A stretch of DNA of 46,152 bases from UBA5078 sp041175045 (lineage in GTDB: Bacteria; Pseudomonadota; Gammaproteobacteria; Pseudomonadales; Pseudohongiellaceae), in the NCBI GenBank assembly GCA_041175045.1, contig JBEDFR010000050.1:1-46152 (forward strand). The letters run 5' to 3'. Numbering within the stretch: the first letter of the stretch is position 1; every line of letters begins with the position of its first letter. The notes below the pieces were generated by a model. It did not search any database. It was given only the letters and a program-made list of their open reading frames with translations, and was not told the DNA's origin. Shown here piece after piece: positions 1-7,622 of this stretch. Position numbers and translations under genes: made by a program.

Positions 1-804
1 GTTCAGGACGCCATTGCGATCCTGCGTCACAGCCATCGCTTCGCGGCAGACAGCGGCATCGGGCGCCTTGCGCGCCTGGTCAACGCCGGGGAAGCAGCGC
101 AGGGGCTTGCTCTGCTGCAGCAGGCGGCAGCGTCGGCAAATTCAGCGCCAAGGGATCTCGTATGGCTGCACAGCGGCGCGCAGCTTCGCCCCGTGGTGCC
201 GCGCGAAGCGCTGGACTGGGCTCTGCGGCATTACCAGGACTATCTGGTGCAGACGGATGTGCAGCAAGCGCTGACCGCCTTTGCGCACGCTCGAATTCTG
301 TGTGCCGCGCACGCGGGGCCGCTGGGCGGGGAGGAGTTCAATCGACAGGTGGAAGCGGTGCTGCGGCGCCAGGGTTTGCTCGAGGCGGGTACGCAGGGCC
401 ATGGCACGCCAGTAATGGTGACGTCCAATGACTATGAGCTGCAGTTGTACAACGGCGATATCGGCCTGCTGTGGCGCTCGGCGCAGGGGCGGCTGGAGGC
501 GTGTTTCCCGCAGCTTGATGGCAAGGTGCGACGCTTGCCGGCCGCGAGTCTTCCCCCGCACGAAGTGGCCTGGGCCATGACGGTACACAAGTCCCAGGGT
601 TCGGAGTTCGACGAAGTACTGCTGGTGCTGCCGACGGAGCTCGAGAGTCCCCTGCTGCTGCGCGAGCTGTTGTATACAGGGATCACGCGAGCCCGGCAGC
701 GACTGGTATTGCTCGCCAGCGCCGAGGCCTTTGCCCGCAGCTGCGTGAGTCCTGCTCGGCGCCGCTCAGGCCTCGCGGCGAGGCTGGGTTGGCCGGATGG
801 CTGA
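1..804 (+). CDS. recD: RecD, exodeoxyribonuclease V alpha subunit (3' part only)
   Basis: This is the C-terminal part of the RecD helicase subunit of the RecBCD double-strand-break repair complex; the reading frame is open to the left edge, so the start and the Walker A motif lie outside the window. Visible signatures are the LRHSHRF and SGIGRLARLVN stretch near the left edge. The superfamily 1 helicase C-terminal motif TVHKSQGSEFDEVLLVLP lies near positions 570-635, followed by LLYTGITRARQRLVL. These are the UvrD_C_2-type motifs V and VI that couple ATP hydrolysis to unwinding. The gene ends at a TGA at 802-804, four bases before the stop of a convergent small gene. recB and recC would be expected upstream, outside the window. 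The identification is secure from the motifs; only the length cannot be judged. Confidence 0.93.
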   Translation, partial: VQDAIAILRHSHRFAADSGIGRLARLVNAGEAAQGLALLQQAAASANSAPRDLVWLHSGAQLRPVVPREALDWALRHYQDYLVQTDVQQALTAFAHARILCAAHAGPLGGEEFNRQVEAVLRRQGLLEAGTQGHGTPVMVTSNDYELQLYNGDIGLLWRSAQGRLEACFPQLDGKVRRLPAASLPPHEVAWAMTVHKSQGSEFDEVLLVLPTELESPLLLRELLYTGITRARQRLVLLASAEAFARSCVSPARRRSGLAARLGWPDG

Positions 805-808
805 GATC

Positions 809-1045
809 TCAGCCCGTGGTCAGGATGGTGTGCGCCATGTGCAGATGCTCGGCCGCCTCACGCCCGAGATCGGTCAGGTAACCGCCGTCGGCCTGGGTGA
901 TCAGACCCTTGTGATGCAGGCGCCGCGCGGCCTCGATGCGCGAGGTGTCAGCGTCCTTGTGAATCTTGATGCCTTCCTGCGGGTTGGTGACGTTGTAAAG
1001 CAGCAGTGTGTTGAGTTCTGCGACGAGATTGGCGCTCAGTGCCAT
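809..1045 (-). CDS. TIGR02647 family small DNA-binding-like protein
   Basis: A 78-residue protein matching the conserved gammaproteobacterial family TIGR02647, well known in Pseudomonas and of unknown role. The family pattern is recognisable: a helical N-terminus with AELNTLLLYN, then QEGIKIHKDA, and a C-terminal winged-helix-like section RRLHHKGLITQADGGYLTD ending in LGREAAEHL. The HKGLI-TQADGGYLT portion resembles the recognition helix and wing of small winged-helix proteins, so nucleic-acid binding is an inference only. The ATG at 1043-1045 is preceded by a purine-rich GGGGA in the proper place. It is convergent with recD and divergent from the RIO kinase gene, with an 87-base region between the two starts that probably holds both promoters. 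Confidence 0.85.
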   Translation of the reverse strand: MALSANLVAELNTLLLYNVTNPQEGIKIHKDADTSRIEAARRLHHKGLITQADGGYLTDLGREAAEHLHMAHTILTTG

Positions 1046-1132
1046 TGGAAATTCCCCGTGATTTATTGTTGTCCGCTGGCAGTATATGCCTGCGCTGAGT
1101 GATGACGAAGCGCGAAAGCGAGAAAGGAGCCC

Positions 1133-1987
1133 ATGAAAATACCCCCGCGTTTACAGCCTCTGCTGGAGGATGGCCTGATCGATGACGTGATCAGTCAGTT
1201 GATGAGTGGCAAGGAGGCGCAGGTCTATGTGGTGCGCTGCGGTAGCGTGCTGCGCTGCGCCAAGGTCTACAAGGAAGCCGGCAAGCGCAGCTTCAAGCAG
1301 GCCGTGCAGTATCAGGAGGGGCGCAAGGTACGCAACAGCCGCAGTGCCCGTGCCATGGACAAACGCAGTCGCTATGGCCAGCAGGAGGCGGAACAGGCCT
1401 GGCTGAACGCCGAGGTCGATGCACTGCGCCGCCTTGGCGCTGCCGGAGTTCGTGTGCCTGCGACGCATGGCTTTGTCGATGGCGTGCTGCTGATGGACAT
1501 GATCTGCGATGACGAGGGCTACCCGGCACCTCGGCTGAACGATGTCACGCTTTCCACCGAGGATGCTGTGGATTTTCATGCCCGCATGATCGGCGAGATC
1601 GTGAAGATGCTGTGTGCGGGGCTCGTGCACGGCGATCTTTCCGAATTCAATGTGCTGCTTAGTCACGACGGGCCGGTAATCATTGATCTGCCGCAGGCCG
1701 TCAATGCGGCGGGCAACAACAGTGCCGCCGCCATGCTGCTGCGAGATGTCGAGAACATGGCGCGCTATTTCGGCCGCTTCGCTCCGCAGCTGCGCCGCAC
1801 CGAGTATGGTCGGGAGATCTGGAGTCTGTATGAAAAGGGACAACTGCGCTCCAACAGCCGCCTGAGCGGTCAGTTCGAAGGCAATCTGCAGAGTGCGGAT
1901 GTGGACGAGGTGTTGCGCATCATCGCCCATGCACGGGAAGAGGCGGAGCAGGAACTCGAGCGCCGCCGCGCGGCACTCGAGCAGTGA
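1133..1987 (+). CDS. RIO1-like atypical protein kinase (PA4780 type)
   Basis: A 284-residue soluble protein of the RIO1 family of atypical serine/threonine kinases, of the length usual for the bacterial PA4780-like branch. The nucleotide-binding region includes ISQLMSGKEAQVYVV near residues 20-34. The catalytic loop HGDLSEFNVLL places the catalytic aspartate at residue 168. The metal-binding IIDLPQAVN places the second aspartate at residue 185. RIO kinases lack the activation segment of ordinary kinases. In archaea and eukaryotes they act in small-subunit ribosome maturation; the bacterial substrate is not established. An AAAGGAG ribosome-binding site lies just before the ATG. The C-terminus is charged and helical (EEAEQELERRRAALEQ). 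The gene appears to be monocistronic. The family call is firm, the role is not. Confidence 0.92.
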   Translation: MKIPPRLQPLLEDGLIDDVISQLMSGKEAQVYVVRCGSVLRCAKVYKEAGKRSFKQAVQYQEGRKVRNSRSARAMDKRSRYGQQEAEQAWLNAEVDALRRLGAAGVRVPATHGFVDGVLLMDMICDDEGYPAPRLNDVTLSTEDAVDFHARMIGEIVKMLCAGLVHGDLSEFNVLLSHDGPVIIDLPQAVNAAGNNSAAAMLLRDVENMARYFGRFAPQLRRTEYGREIWSLYEKGQLRSNSRLSGQFEGNLQSADVDEVLRIIAHAREEAEQELERRRAALEQ

Positions 1988-2021
1988 CGGCACGGCGCTG
2001 GCACGCGCCGCGCTGCCGCGC

Positions 2022-2405
2022 TCAGGAGGCGCCCAGACGCTCGGCGATGTCGGCGGGTTCCACTTCGAGGCCGCTCATCTCGGCGTCCCAGTTGGGGCCG
2101 GCCATGACTTCATCCTCGTGCATGCCGGGCAGCCAGTTTTCGACGAAATCATCCAGCTCGATGGCACTGGGCGTGTAGATGGACCAGTCGTCCACGCAGT
2201 GGATCTTGGCGTCGGCTTCGTCGGACCAGAACGGAAACACGTCGGTCTGCTCGAATTCCAGCGAGGGGCAGACGGCCCAGCCATCTTTCGCCTTCAGACC
2301 CCAGACCTTGCCAGTGTCCTGAATCTCGCTGATGAACAGGTCATAGTTCTGCTCTTCGTCGTTGCCGAGCCGGGTGTTGGGATTGATGGGGGCTTGTGAC
2401 TGCAT
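2022..2405 (-). CDS. DUF2750 domain protein
   Basis: A 127-residue acidic cytosolic protein. It matches DUF2750, a family of unknown function widespread in proteobacteria. Family hallmarks are GKVWGLKAKDGWAVCPS, followed by TDVFPFWSDEADAK, then ELDDFVENWLPGM and AGPNWDAEMSGLEVEP near the C-terminus. The start is set at the ATG at 2403-2405, preceded by a GCGAGGA ribosome-binding site; the frame stays open further upstream, but no better start with a binding site is seen. It is divergent from ppnN with about 120 bases between the two starts. No membrane segment or signal peptide is visible. Immunity-like or stress roles have been suggested for similar small acidic families, but nothing in this sequence shows that. 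Confidence 0.85.
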   Translation of the reverse strand: MQSQAPINPNTRLGNDEEQNYDLFISEIQDTGKVWGLKAKDGWAVCPSLEFEQTDVFPFWSDEADAKIHCVDDWSIYTPSAIELDDFVENWLPGMHEDEVMAGPNWDAEMSGLEVEPADIAERLGAS

Positions 2406-2525
2406 GACATCCTCGCTGGATTGATGATAGCTTGCGGCCCTTCGCAGAGCCGGGGGCCATGGTACCCCAGGCGACTGCGCGAACCCAGCACAACAGCGCT
2501 TGCTGCGGCAGGAGAAAAGGCCTTC

Positions 2526-3932
2526 ATGACACACTCGACAACCCCGCAGCAGGGCTGCAGTGACCGTATCGACGGCCAGGTCAGCCCGCGTGGCACTCTG
2601 GAGCTGTTGTCGCAACTCGAAGTCGACAGGCTGCGTCAGGTCCGCGATTCCAGCGTCTACGAAATGTTCCGACGCTGCGCCCTCGCGGTGCTGAACTGTG
2701 ACGACACCACGGACGATGCCGCCGAGGTCTATGCGCGCTACGCCGACTTCAGCATCGAGATCGAACACCGGGCACGCGGCATCAAGCTGCAGCTGAGCAA
2801 TGCGCCCGCCTGTGCCTTTGTCGATGGCACCATCATGAATGGGGTTCGGGATCACTTGTTCGCCGTGCTGCGCGACATGGTGTTTCTGTCCGGCGAAGTC
2901 GAGGCGCTGGCAGCTGCAAGAGCGCTGAGCGTCGACGAGCAAGACCTGCTGACACGCAATCTGGTGTTCAATTTCCTGCGCAATGCCGGCCTTCTGCGGC
3001 CGCGTCTGCAGCCGCGTCTCGTGGTGTGCTGGGGCGGCCATGCCATCGGTCGCGAGGAGTATCTCTACTCCAAGGCAGTGGGGTACCAGCTGGGACTGCG
3101 TGGCCTGGATATCTGTACCGGCTGTGGTCCCGGTGCCATGAAGGGGCCCATGAAGGGTGCCACCATCGGACACGCCAAGCAGCGCATTCGCGAAGGCCGT
3201 TACATCGGGATTTCCGAGCCGGGAATCATCGCCGCCGAATCCCCCAATCCGATTGTGAACAATCTGGTGGTGATGCCGGACATCGAGAAGCGGCTCGAGG
3301 CTTTCGTGCGCCTGGGGCATGCCATCATCGTCTTTCCTGGCGGGGTGGGCACGCTGGAGGAAATCCTCTTCCTGATTGGCACCCTGATGGACCCGCGCAA
3401 TGCCGGGGTGACGCTGCCCGTCGTCTTCACGGCAGGCCCGGGCAGCGAGGACTATTTCGCCGGCATCGATGAGTTTCTCGTGAGCACTCTGGGTGAAGAC
3501 GTCCGGCGCCATTACCGCGTGATCGTCAATGACAGCGTGGCCGTGGCGCGTGCCATGCGCGAGGGTATGGACGCTGTAGTGGCCAATCGCCGCGCCACCC
3601 GCGATGCCTTCTATTACAACTGGCTGCTGCACATTCCGCCGGAAATGAAGCGCCACTTCGCGGTGAGTCATACCAGCATGGCCGGGCTGGATCTGCGGCG
3701 CAGCCTGCCTCCCGCCGAACTGGTGTGCCATCTGCGTCGAGCGTTCTCCGGCATCGTGGCCGGCAATGTGAAGGAAGCAGGCATCCACATGATCCGTGAT
3801 CACGGACCCTTCCAGCTCCACGGTGACCGGGACATCCTGCAGGCCATGGACCGCCTGCTGCAGGGCTTCGTGGCGCAGGGCAGGATGACACTCGGTGGGC
3901 GCCCGTATAATCCCTGCTATCAGATCAACTAA
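2526..3932 (+). CDS. ppnN: PpnN, pyrimidine/purine nucleotide 5'-monophosphate nucleosidase
   Basis: A 468-residue cytosolic enzyme of the YgdH/PpnN family. It hydrolyses nucleoside monophosphates to free base and ribose 5-phosphate, and in E. coli it is a (p)ppGpp-responsive regulator of purine pools. The central LOG-like Rossmann domain is clear: VVCWGGHAIGREEY near residue 165, TGCGPGAMKGPMKGA near 200, and the catalytic-site motif FPGGVGTLEEILF near 270. These sit between the N- and C-terminal PpnN-specific domains, giving the family's usual length (about 454 in E. coli). The start chosen is the ATG at 2526, with a GGAG about ten bases upstream; the frame is open to 2421, but the extra residues do not resemble the family. 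It ends 137 bases before sufB and looks to be its own transcription unit. Confidence 0.93.
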   Translation: MTHSTTPQQGCSDRIDGQVSPRGTLELLSQLEVDRLRQVRDSSVYEMFRRCALAVLNCDDTTDDAAEVYARYADFSIEIEHRARGIKLQLSNAPACAFVDGTIMNGVRDHLFAVLRDMVFLSGEVEALAAARALSVDEQDLLTRNLVFNFLRNAGLLRPRLQPRLVVCWGGHAIGREEYLYSKAVGYQLGLRGLDICTGCGPGAMKGPMKGATIGHAKQRIREGRYIGISEPGIIAAESPNPIVNNLVVMPDIEKRLEAFVRLGHAIIVFPGGVGTLEEILFLIGTLMDPRNAGVTLPVVFTAGPGSEDYFAGIDEFLVSTLGEDVRRHYRVIVNDSVAVARAMREGMDAVVANRRATRDAFYYNWLLHIPPEMKRHFAVSHTSMAGLDLRRSLPPAELVCHLRRAFSGIVAGNVKEAGIHMIRDHGPFQLHGDRDILQAMDRLLQGFVAQGRMTLGGRPYNPCYQIN

Positions 3933-3952
3933 GGCCTGCGGGTCGGGCATGA

Positions 3953-3977
3953 ATACTTGACTGTTTTACTCGGACAA
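3953..3977 (+). promoter_or_regulatory. Candidate IscR type-1 binding site upstream of suf
   Basis: This 25-base stretch follows the gammaproteobacterial type-1 IscR consensus (ATASYYGACTRWWWYAGTCRRSTAT) at 21 of 25 positions by my count. The left half ATACTTGACT is a full match; the right half reads TTTACTCGG followed by weaker agreement. It overlaps the -35 element of the likely suf promoter, so bound [2Fe-2S]-IscR would be expected to block transcription. The match was judged by eye against the remembered consensus. No iscR gene lies in the window. Confidence 0.68.
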
Positions 3978-3985
3978 GCAACAAT
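3957..3985 (+). promoter_or_regulatory. Probable sigma70 promoter of the suf operon
   Basis: A -35 element TTGACT (3957-3962), 17-base spacer and -10 element AACAAT (3980-3985) lie about 85 bases before the sufB start. The -35 matches five of six consensus bases and the -10 four of six. The element sits inside the candidate IscR site, the arrangement seen at the E. coli iscR promoter. Transcription would start near 3992, leaving an untranslated leader of roughly 75-80 bases with no obvious structure. Confidence 0.55.
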
Positions 3986-4069
3986 CGCGGCCTCAAAATC
4001 TGCTCAAAAATCATGCGTGATGGCCATCTCAGGGGTCACCCCGCGTGCCATCGTCACAGGGGTGAGTCC

Positions 4070-5506
4070 GTGTCCGAACAAGTAGAAAACCTGATCCGCA
4101 AGGACTATTCGGCAGGCTTCCACACCCAGATCGAGTCCGACACGCTGCGGCCAGGTCTGGACGAAGAGGTGATCCGCTTCATTTCTGCGAAGAAGGAAGA
4201 GCCGCTATGGCTGCTGGAATGGCGGCTGAAAGCCTTCCGCGCCTGGCAGGAAATGGAAGAACCCACTTGGGCGCATGTCCGTTATCCTCTGGTCGACTTT
4301 CAGGCCCTGTCGTACTACAGCGCACCGCGCAGCATGGCCAACAAGCCGAAGAGCCTGGACGAGGTCGACCCGGAACTGCTTGCGACCTATGCCAAGCTCG
4401 GCATTCCGCTGCACGAGCAGGAGGCCCTGGCCGGCGTGGCGGTCGATGCCGTGTTCGACTCGGTGTCCGTTGTCACGACCTATCGCGCTAAGCTGGAAGA
4501 AGCCGGCGTCATCTTCTGCCCCATCAGTGAGGCCGTGCACCGTTTTCCCGAGCTGGTGAAGAAGTACCTCGGCTCCGTGGTGCCACAGAAGGACAACTTC
4601 TACGCCGCGCTGAATTCCGCGGTGTTTTCCGATGGTTCCTTTGTCTACATCCCGAAAGGGGTGCGTTGTCCCATGGAGCTGTCCACCTACTTCCGCATCA
4701 ACGAAATGAAGACTGGGCAGTTCGAACGCACGCTGATCGTGGCCGATGAAGGCTCGCATGTGAGTTATCTGGAAGGCTGCACCGCGCCCATGCGCGACGA
4801 GAATCAGCTGCACGCGGCCGTGGTGGAACTGGTGGCGCTGGACGACGCGCAGATCAAGTATTCCACGGTGCAGAACTGGTACCCCGGCGACAAGGAAGGC
4901 AAGGGTGGCATCTACAACTTCGTCACCAAGCGCGGCGTGTGCCACCGCAATGCGCGCATTTCGTGGACTCAGGTGGAGACGGGCTCGGCCATTACCTGGA
5001 AGTATCCCAGCTGCATCCTCAAGGGTGACAACAGTGTGGGCGAATTCTATTCCGTGGCGCTGACCAACAATCTGCAGCAGGCCGATACCGGCACCAAGAT
5101 GATCCACATCGGCAGGAACACCCGTTCCACGATTGTGGCCAAGGGCATCTCCGCTGGCCGCAGCCAGAGTGCCTATCGTGGGCTGGTGCGCATCAATGCC
5201 GGTGCCGAAGGCGCGCGCAACTACACCCAGTGCGATTCGCTGCTGATCGGGGATCGTTGCGGAGCGCATACCTTCCCCTACATCGAGAGTCGCAATGCCT
5301 CGGCCGTGATCGAGCACGAAGCCACCACGTCCAAGGTCAGCGACGATCAACTCTTTCTGTGTCAGCAGCGTGGTCTGGATGCCGAGAAGGCCGTGTCCAT
5401 GATCGTCAACGGTTTCTGTCGCGAAGTTTTCAAGGAGCTGCCCATGGAGTTTGCCGTCGAGGCGGGCAAGCTGCTGGAAGTCAGTCTCGAAGGGTCCGTG
5501 GGCTGA
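4070..5506 (+). CDS. sufB: SufB, Fe-S cluster scaffold subunit
   Basis: A 478-residue protein, the scaffold subunit of the SufBCD complex on which Fe-S clusters are assembled. Family signatures include DLVxxRxxP-like early helices, then YIPKGVRCPMELSTYFRIN near residues 194-212, the beta-helix core with SYLEGCTAP, and the C-terminal SKVSDDQLFLCQQRGLD. The late LMEF-type segment KELPMEFAVEAGKLLEVSLEGSVG closes the protein. The start is a GTG at 4070 with an AGGGGTG binding site in register; the frame extends upstream to 4013, but those residues do not resemble SufB. It opens a seven-gene operon and is followed after 51 bases by sufC. Length is slightly below the E. coli protein (495). Confidence 0.96.
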   Translation: MSEQVENLIRKDYSAGFHTQIESDTLRPGLDEEVIRFISAKKEEPLWLLEWRLKAFRAWQEMEEPTWAHVRYPLVDFQALSYYSAPRSMANKPKSLDEVDPELLATYAKLGIPLHEQEALAGVAVDAVFDSVSVVTTYRAKLEEAGVIFCPISEAVHRFPELVKKYLGSVVPQKDNFYAALNSAVFSDGSFVYIPKGVRCPMELSTYFRINEMKTGQFERTLIVADEGSHVSYLEGCTAPMRDENQLHAAVVELVALDDAQIKYSTVQNWYPGDKEGKGGIYNFVTKRGVCHRNARISWTQVETGSAITWKYPSCILKGDNSVGEFYSVALTNNLQQADTGTKMIHIGRNTRSTIVAKGISAGRSQSAYRGLVRINAGAEGARNYTQCDSLLIGDRCGAHTFPYIESRNASAVIEHEATTSKVSDDQLFLCQQRGLDAEKAVSMIVNGFCREVFKELPMEFAVEAGKLLEVSLEGSVG

Positions 5507-5557
5507 CGCAGCACTCACTTTTTCATTACCAGGCAATTGACAGAGCAGGCAGCCAGC

Positions 5558-6307
5558 ATGTTGGAAATTCGCAATCTCAGTGCGCGCGTCGAAGGCAATG
5601 ACATTCTTCGACAACTCACTCTCAGCATTCGTCCGGGCGAAGTGCACGCCATCATGGGTCCCAATGGCGCCGGCAAGAGCACGCTGGGCAATGTCCTGGC
5701 CGGCCGGCCCGGCTACGAGGTCACGGGCGGCGAGGTGCTGTTCCAGGGCAAGGACCTGCTGGCCATGGAAATCGAGGAGCGTGCCCGCGAGGGCGTGTTC
5801 CTGGCGTTCCAGTATCCGGTGGAGATTCCCGGCGTCAGCAACATGGAATTCCTCAAGGCAGCGGTGGATGCTCGCCGTCGCCATCGCGGCGAGAGCGAAC
5901 TGTCGTCCTTTGACTTCATGAAACTGGCGCGGGATGCCGCGAAGCGCGTGAGTCTGGATCAGGCCTTCCTCAAGCGCGGAGTCAACGAGGGTTTCTCCGG
6001 CGGCGAGAAAAAGCGCAACGAGATCATGCAGATGCTGCTGCTGGAACCCTCCCTGTGCATTCTGGACGAGACGGACTCCGGTCTCGACATCGACGCACTG
6101 CAGGTGGTAGCCGCCGGCGTGAATGCCATGCGTGACGGTCAGCGCAGCTTCATCGTGGTGACGCATTACCAGCGTCTGCTCGACTACATCGTGCCTGACC
6201 ATGTCCATGTGCTGGCGGCGGGGCGCATTGCCCGCTCTGGCGGCAAGGAACTGGCGCTGGAACTGGAAGCCAGGGGTTACAGCTGGCTGGAGGACGAGGG
6301 TGTCTGA
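5558..6307 (+). CDS. sufC: SufC, ABC-type ATPase of the SUF scaffold
   Basis: A 249-residue soluble ABC ATPase that powers conformational change of the SufBCD scaffold; it has no membrane partner. Walker A GPNGAGKST carries the lysine at residue 40, the Q-loop is LAFQYP, the signature is FSGGEKKRNEIMQ (the SufC-specific form), and the Walker B/D-loop is LCILDETDSGLDID, followed by the switch histidine in VVTHYQRLL. I chose the ATG at 5558 because MLEIRNL is the typical SufC N-terminus and gives the usual 248-249 residues; an in-frame TTG at 5537 would add seven residues. It overlaps the sufD start by eight bases, suggesting coupled translation. Confidence 0.96.
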   Translation: MLEIRNLSARVEGNDILRQLTLSIRPGEVHAIMGPNGAGKSTLGNVLAGRPGYEVTGGEVLFQGKDLLAMEIEERAREGVFLAFQYPVEIPGVSNMEFLKAAVDARRRHRGESELSSFDFMKLARDAAKRVSLDQAFLKRGVNEGFSGGEKKRNEIMQMLLLEPSLCILDETDSGLDIDALQVVAAGVNAMRDGQRSFIVVTHYQRLLDYIVPDHVHVLAAGRIARSGGKELALELEARGYSWLEDEGV

Positions 6308-7622
6308 GCTGATCAACGACTTGCCGCAGGCGTCGGTACAGGCGCAGCTGCTGCAATTGGCGGATAGACAGGGTGCTCCCGACTGGCTGGCGCCGCTGCG
6401 ACTCGCCGGTGCCCGCGAGTGGCGCGATGCGGCCTGGCCTGACCGCCGCACGGAGTTGTGGAAATACACGCCTCTGGCGGCCTTGCGCAGACATCGGTTT
6501 CAATTTCCCGTCGACATCCTGCCGGCCTGGCCAGACGAGCTGCTGCTGGACGTCGATGCCATCCGCCTGGTGTTCGTGAACGGCGTCTTCGATGCCGTCG
6601 CTTCCAGATCGCAACATGCCGCCGTGGTGCGCTTCAGTGCCGCCGACGCGCAGCAGCAAACGCTGATCGCCCGCCATCTGGGACACGTGGCTACTACTTC
6701 ACGGCATCTGTTCGCTTCTCTCAGCAATGCCCTGGTGGCCGACGGCGTGCTGGTGCATGTCGCGCGGGATCAGGTCCTGGACAAGCCGGTGCATATCGTC
6801 CACGTGGCCGTGCCGCAGGCCGAGCCCGTGCTGGTGAGCCCGCGCGTGCTGGTGGTGCTGGAAAGCCATGCGCAGCTGGAACTGATCGAGCAGTTTGTTT
6901 CCGACTCGCAGGTTCAGCACAGCTTCGTGAACAGCCTCACCGAAATTCACTGTGGCGCCGGTGCACAGTTGCGTCATTACCGCGTCAACCTGGAGCAGGA
7001 GCAGCAGCTGCATGTCGGTGGCGTGCATGTGGATCTGTGGCGCGACGCGCAGTACCGCGGCTTTACGCTGGCCGAAGGCAGCGTGCTCAAGCGCATCGAC
7101 TACCAGATCAATCACCAGGCCGCCGGTGCAAGCGCGGTGCTGGATGGCATCTATCTGACGCGCAACCAGCAGCTGCTGGACTACCACACCAATGTGGAAC
7201 ACAAGGCGCCGCACTGCACGACCAACGAGAGCTTCCGTGGCATCGTGGCCGACGAGGCGCGCGCCGTGTTCAATGGCCGCATCCACATTCATCCGCAGGC
7301 GCAGCAGACCCTTGCGGAGCTGAACAATCGCACGCTGCTGACCTCCGACCGCGCCGAGATCGACACCAAGCCCGAACTGGAAATCTACGCCGACGATGTC
7401 AAGTGCGCCCACGGTGCCACCGTCAGCCAGCTCGATGCCACGGCACAGTTCTACCTGCGCAGCCGCGGACTGTCCGAGACCCAGGCGCGCAGCATGCTCA
7501 GCTTCGGCTTCATCAACGAGCTGCTGCAGGGCATTGAGCAGCCCGCTGTGCGTGAACATCTGCATCGACATCTGCAGCGGCTGTTCGCCGAGACCCTGCC
7601 GCTGACGGTGACGACCCCATGA
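6300..7622 (+). CDS. sufD: SufD, Fe-S cluster scaffold partner of SufB
   Basis: A 440-residue SufB paralogue that forms the SufBC2D complex and is needed for iron entry to the scaffold. The N-terminal helix bundle contains TELWKYTPLAALRR near residue 55. The C-terminal half shows the characteristic VEHKAPHCTTNESFRGI, ARAVFNGRIHIHPQAQQT, then DDVKCAHGATVSQLD and YLRSRGLSETQARSML. The start is a GTG at 6300 embedded in the end of sufC; no other start gives a SufD-like N-terminus, and a purine-rich GAGGACGAGG precedes it. The stop overlaps the sufS ATG by four bases (ATGA), so sufC-D-S appear translationally coupled. Length is normal (423 in E. coli). Confidence 0.95.
   Translation: MSELINDLPQASVQAQLLQLADRQGAPDWLAPLRLAGAREWRDAAWPDRRTELWKYTPLAALRRHRFQFPVDILPAWPDELLLDVDAIRLVFVNGVFDAVASRSQHAAVVRFSAADAQQQTLIARHLGHVATTSRHLFASLSNALVADGVLVHVARDQVLDKPVHIVHVAVPQAEPVLVSPRVLVVLESHAQLELIEQFVSDSQVQHSFVNSLTEIHCGAGAQLRHYRVNLEQEQQLHVGGVHVDLWRDAQYRGFTLAEGSVLKRIDYQINHQAAGASAVLDGIYLTRNQQLLDYHTNVEHKAPHCTTNESFRGIVADEARAVFNGRIHIHPQAQQTLAELNNRTLLTSDRAEIDTKPELEIYADDVKCAHGATVSQLDATAQFYLRSRGLSETQARSMLSFGFINELLQGIEQPAVREHLHRHLQRLFAETLPLTVTTP

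Noticed and set aside
4205..6469. A 754-residue open frame on the minus strand opposite sufB and sufC.
   Set aside because: It is antisense to unmistakable suf genes and the product shows no family pattern; high GC at the third codon position explains it.
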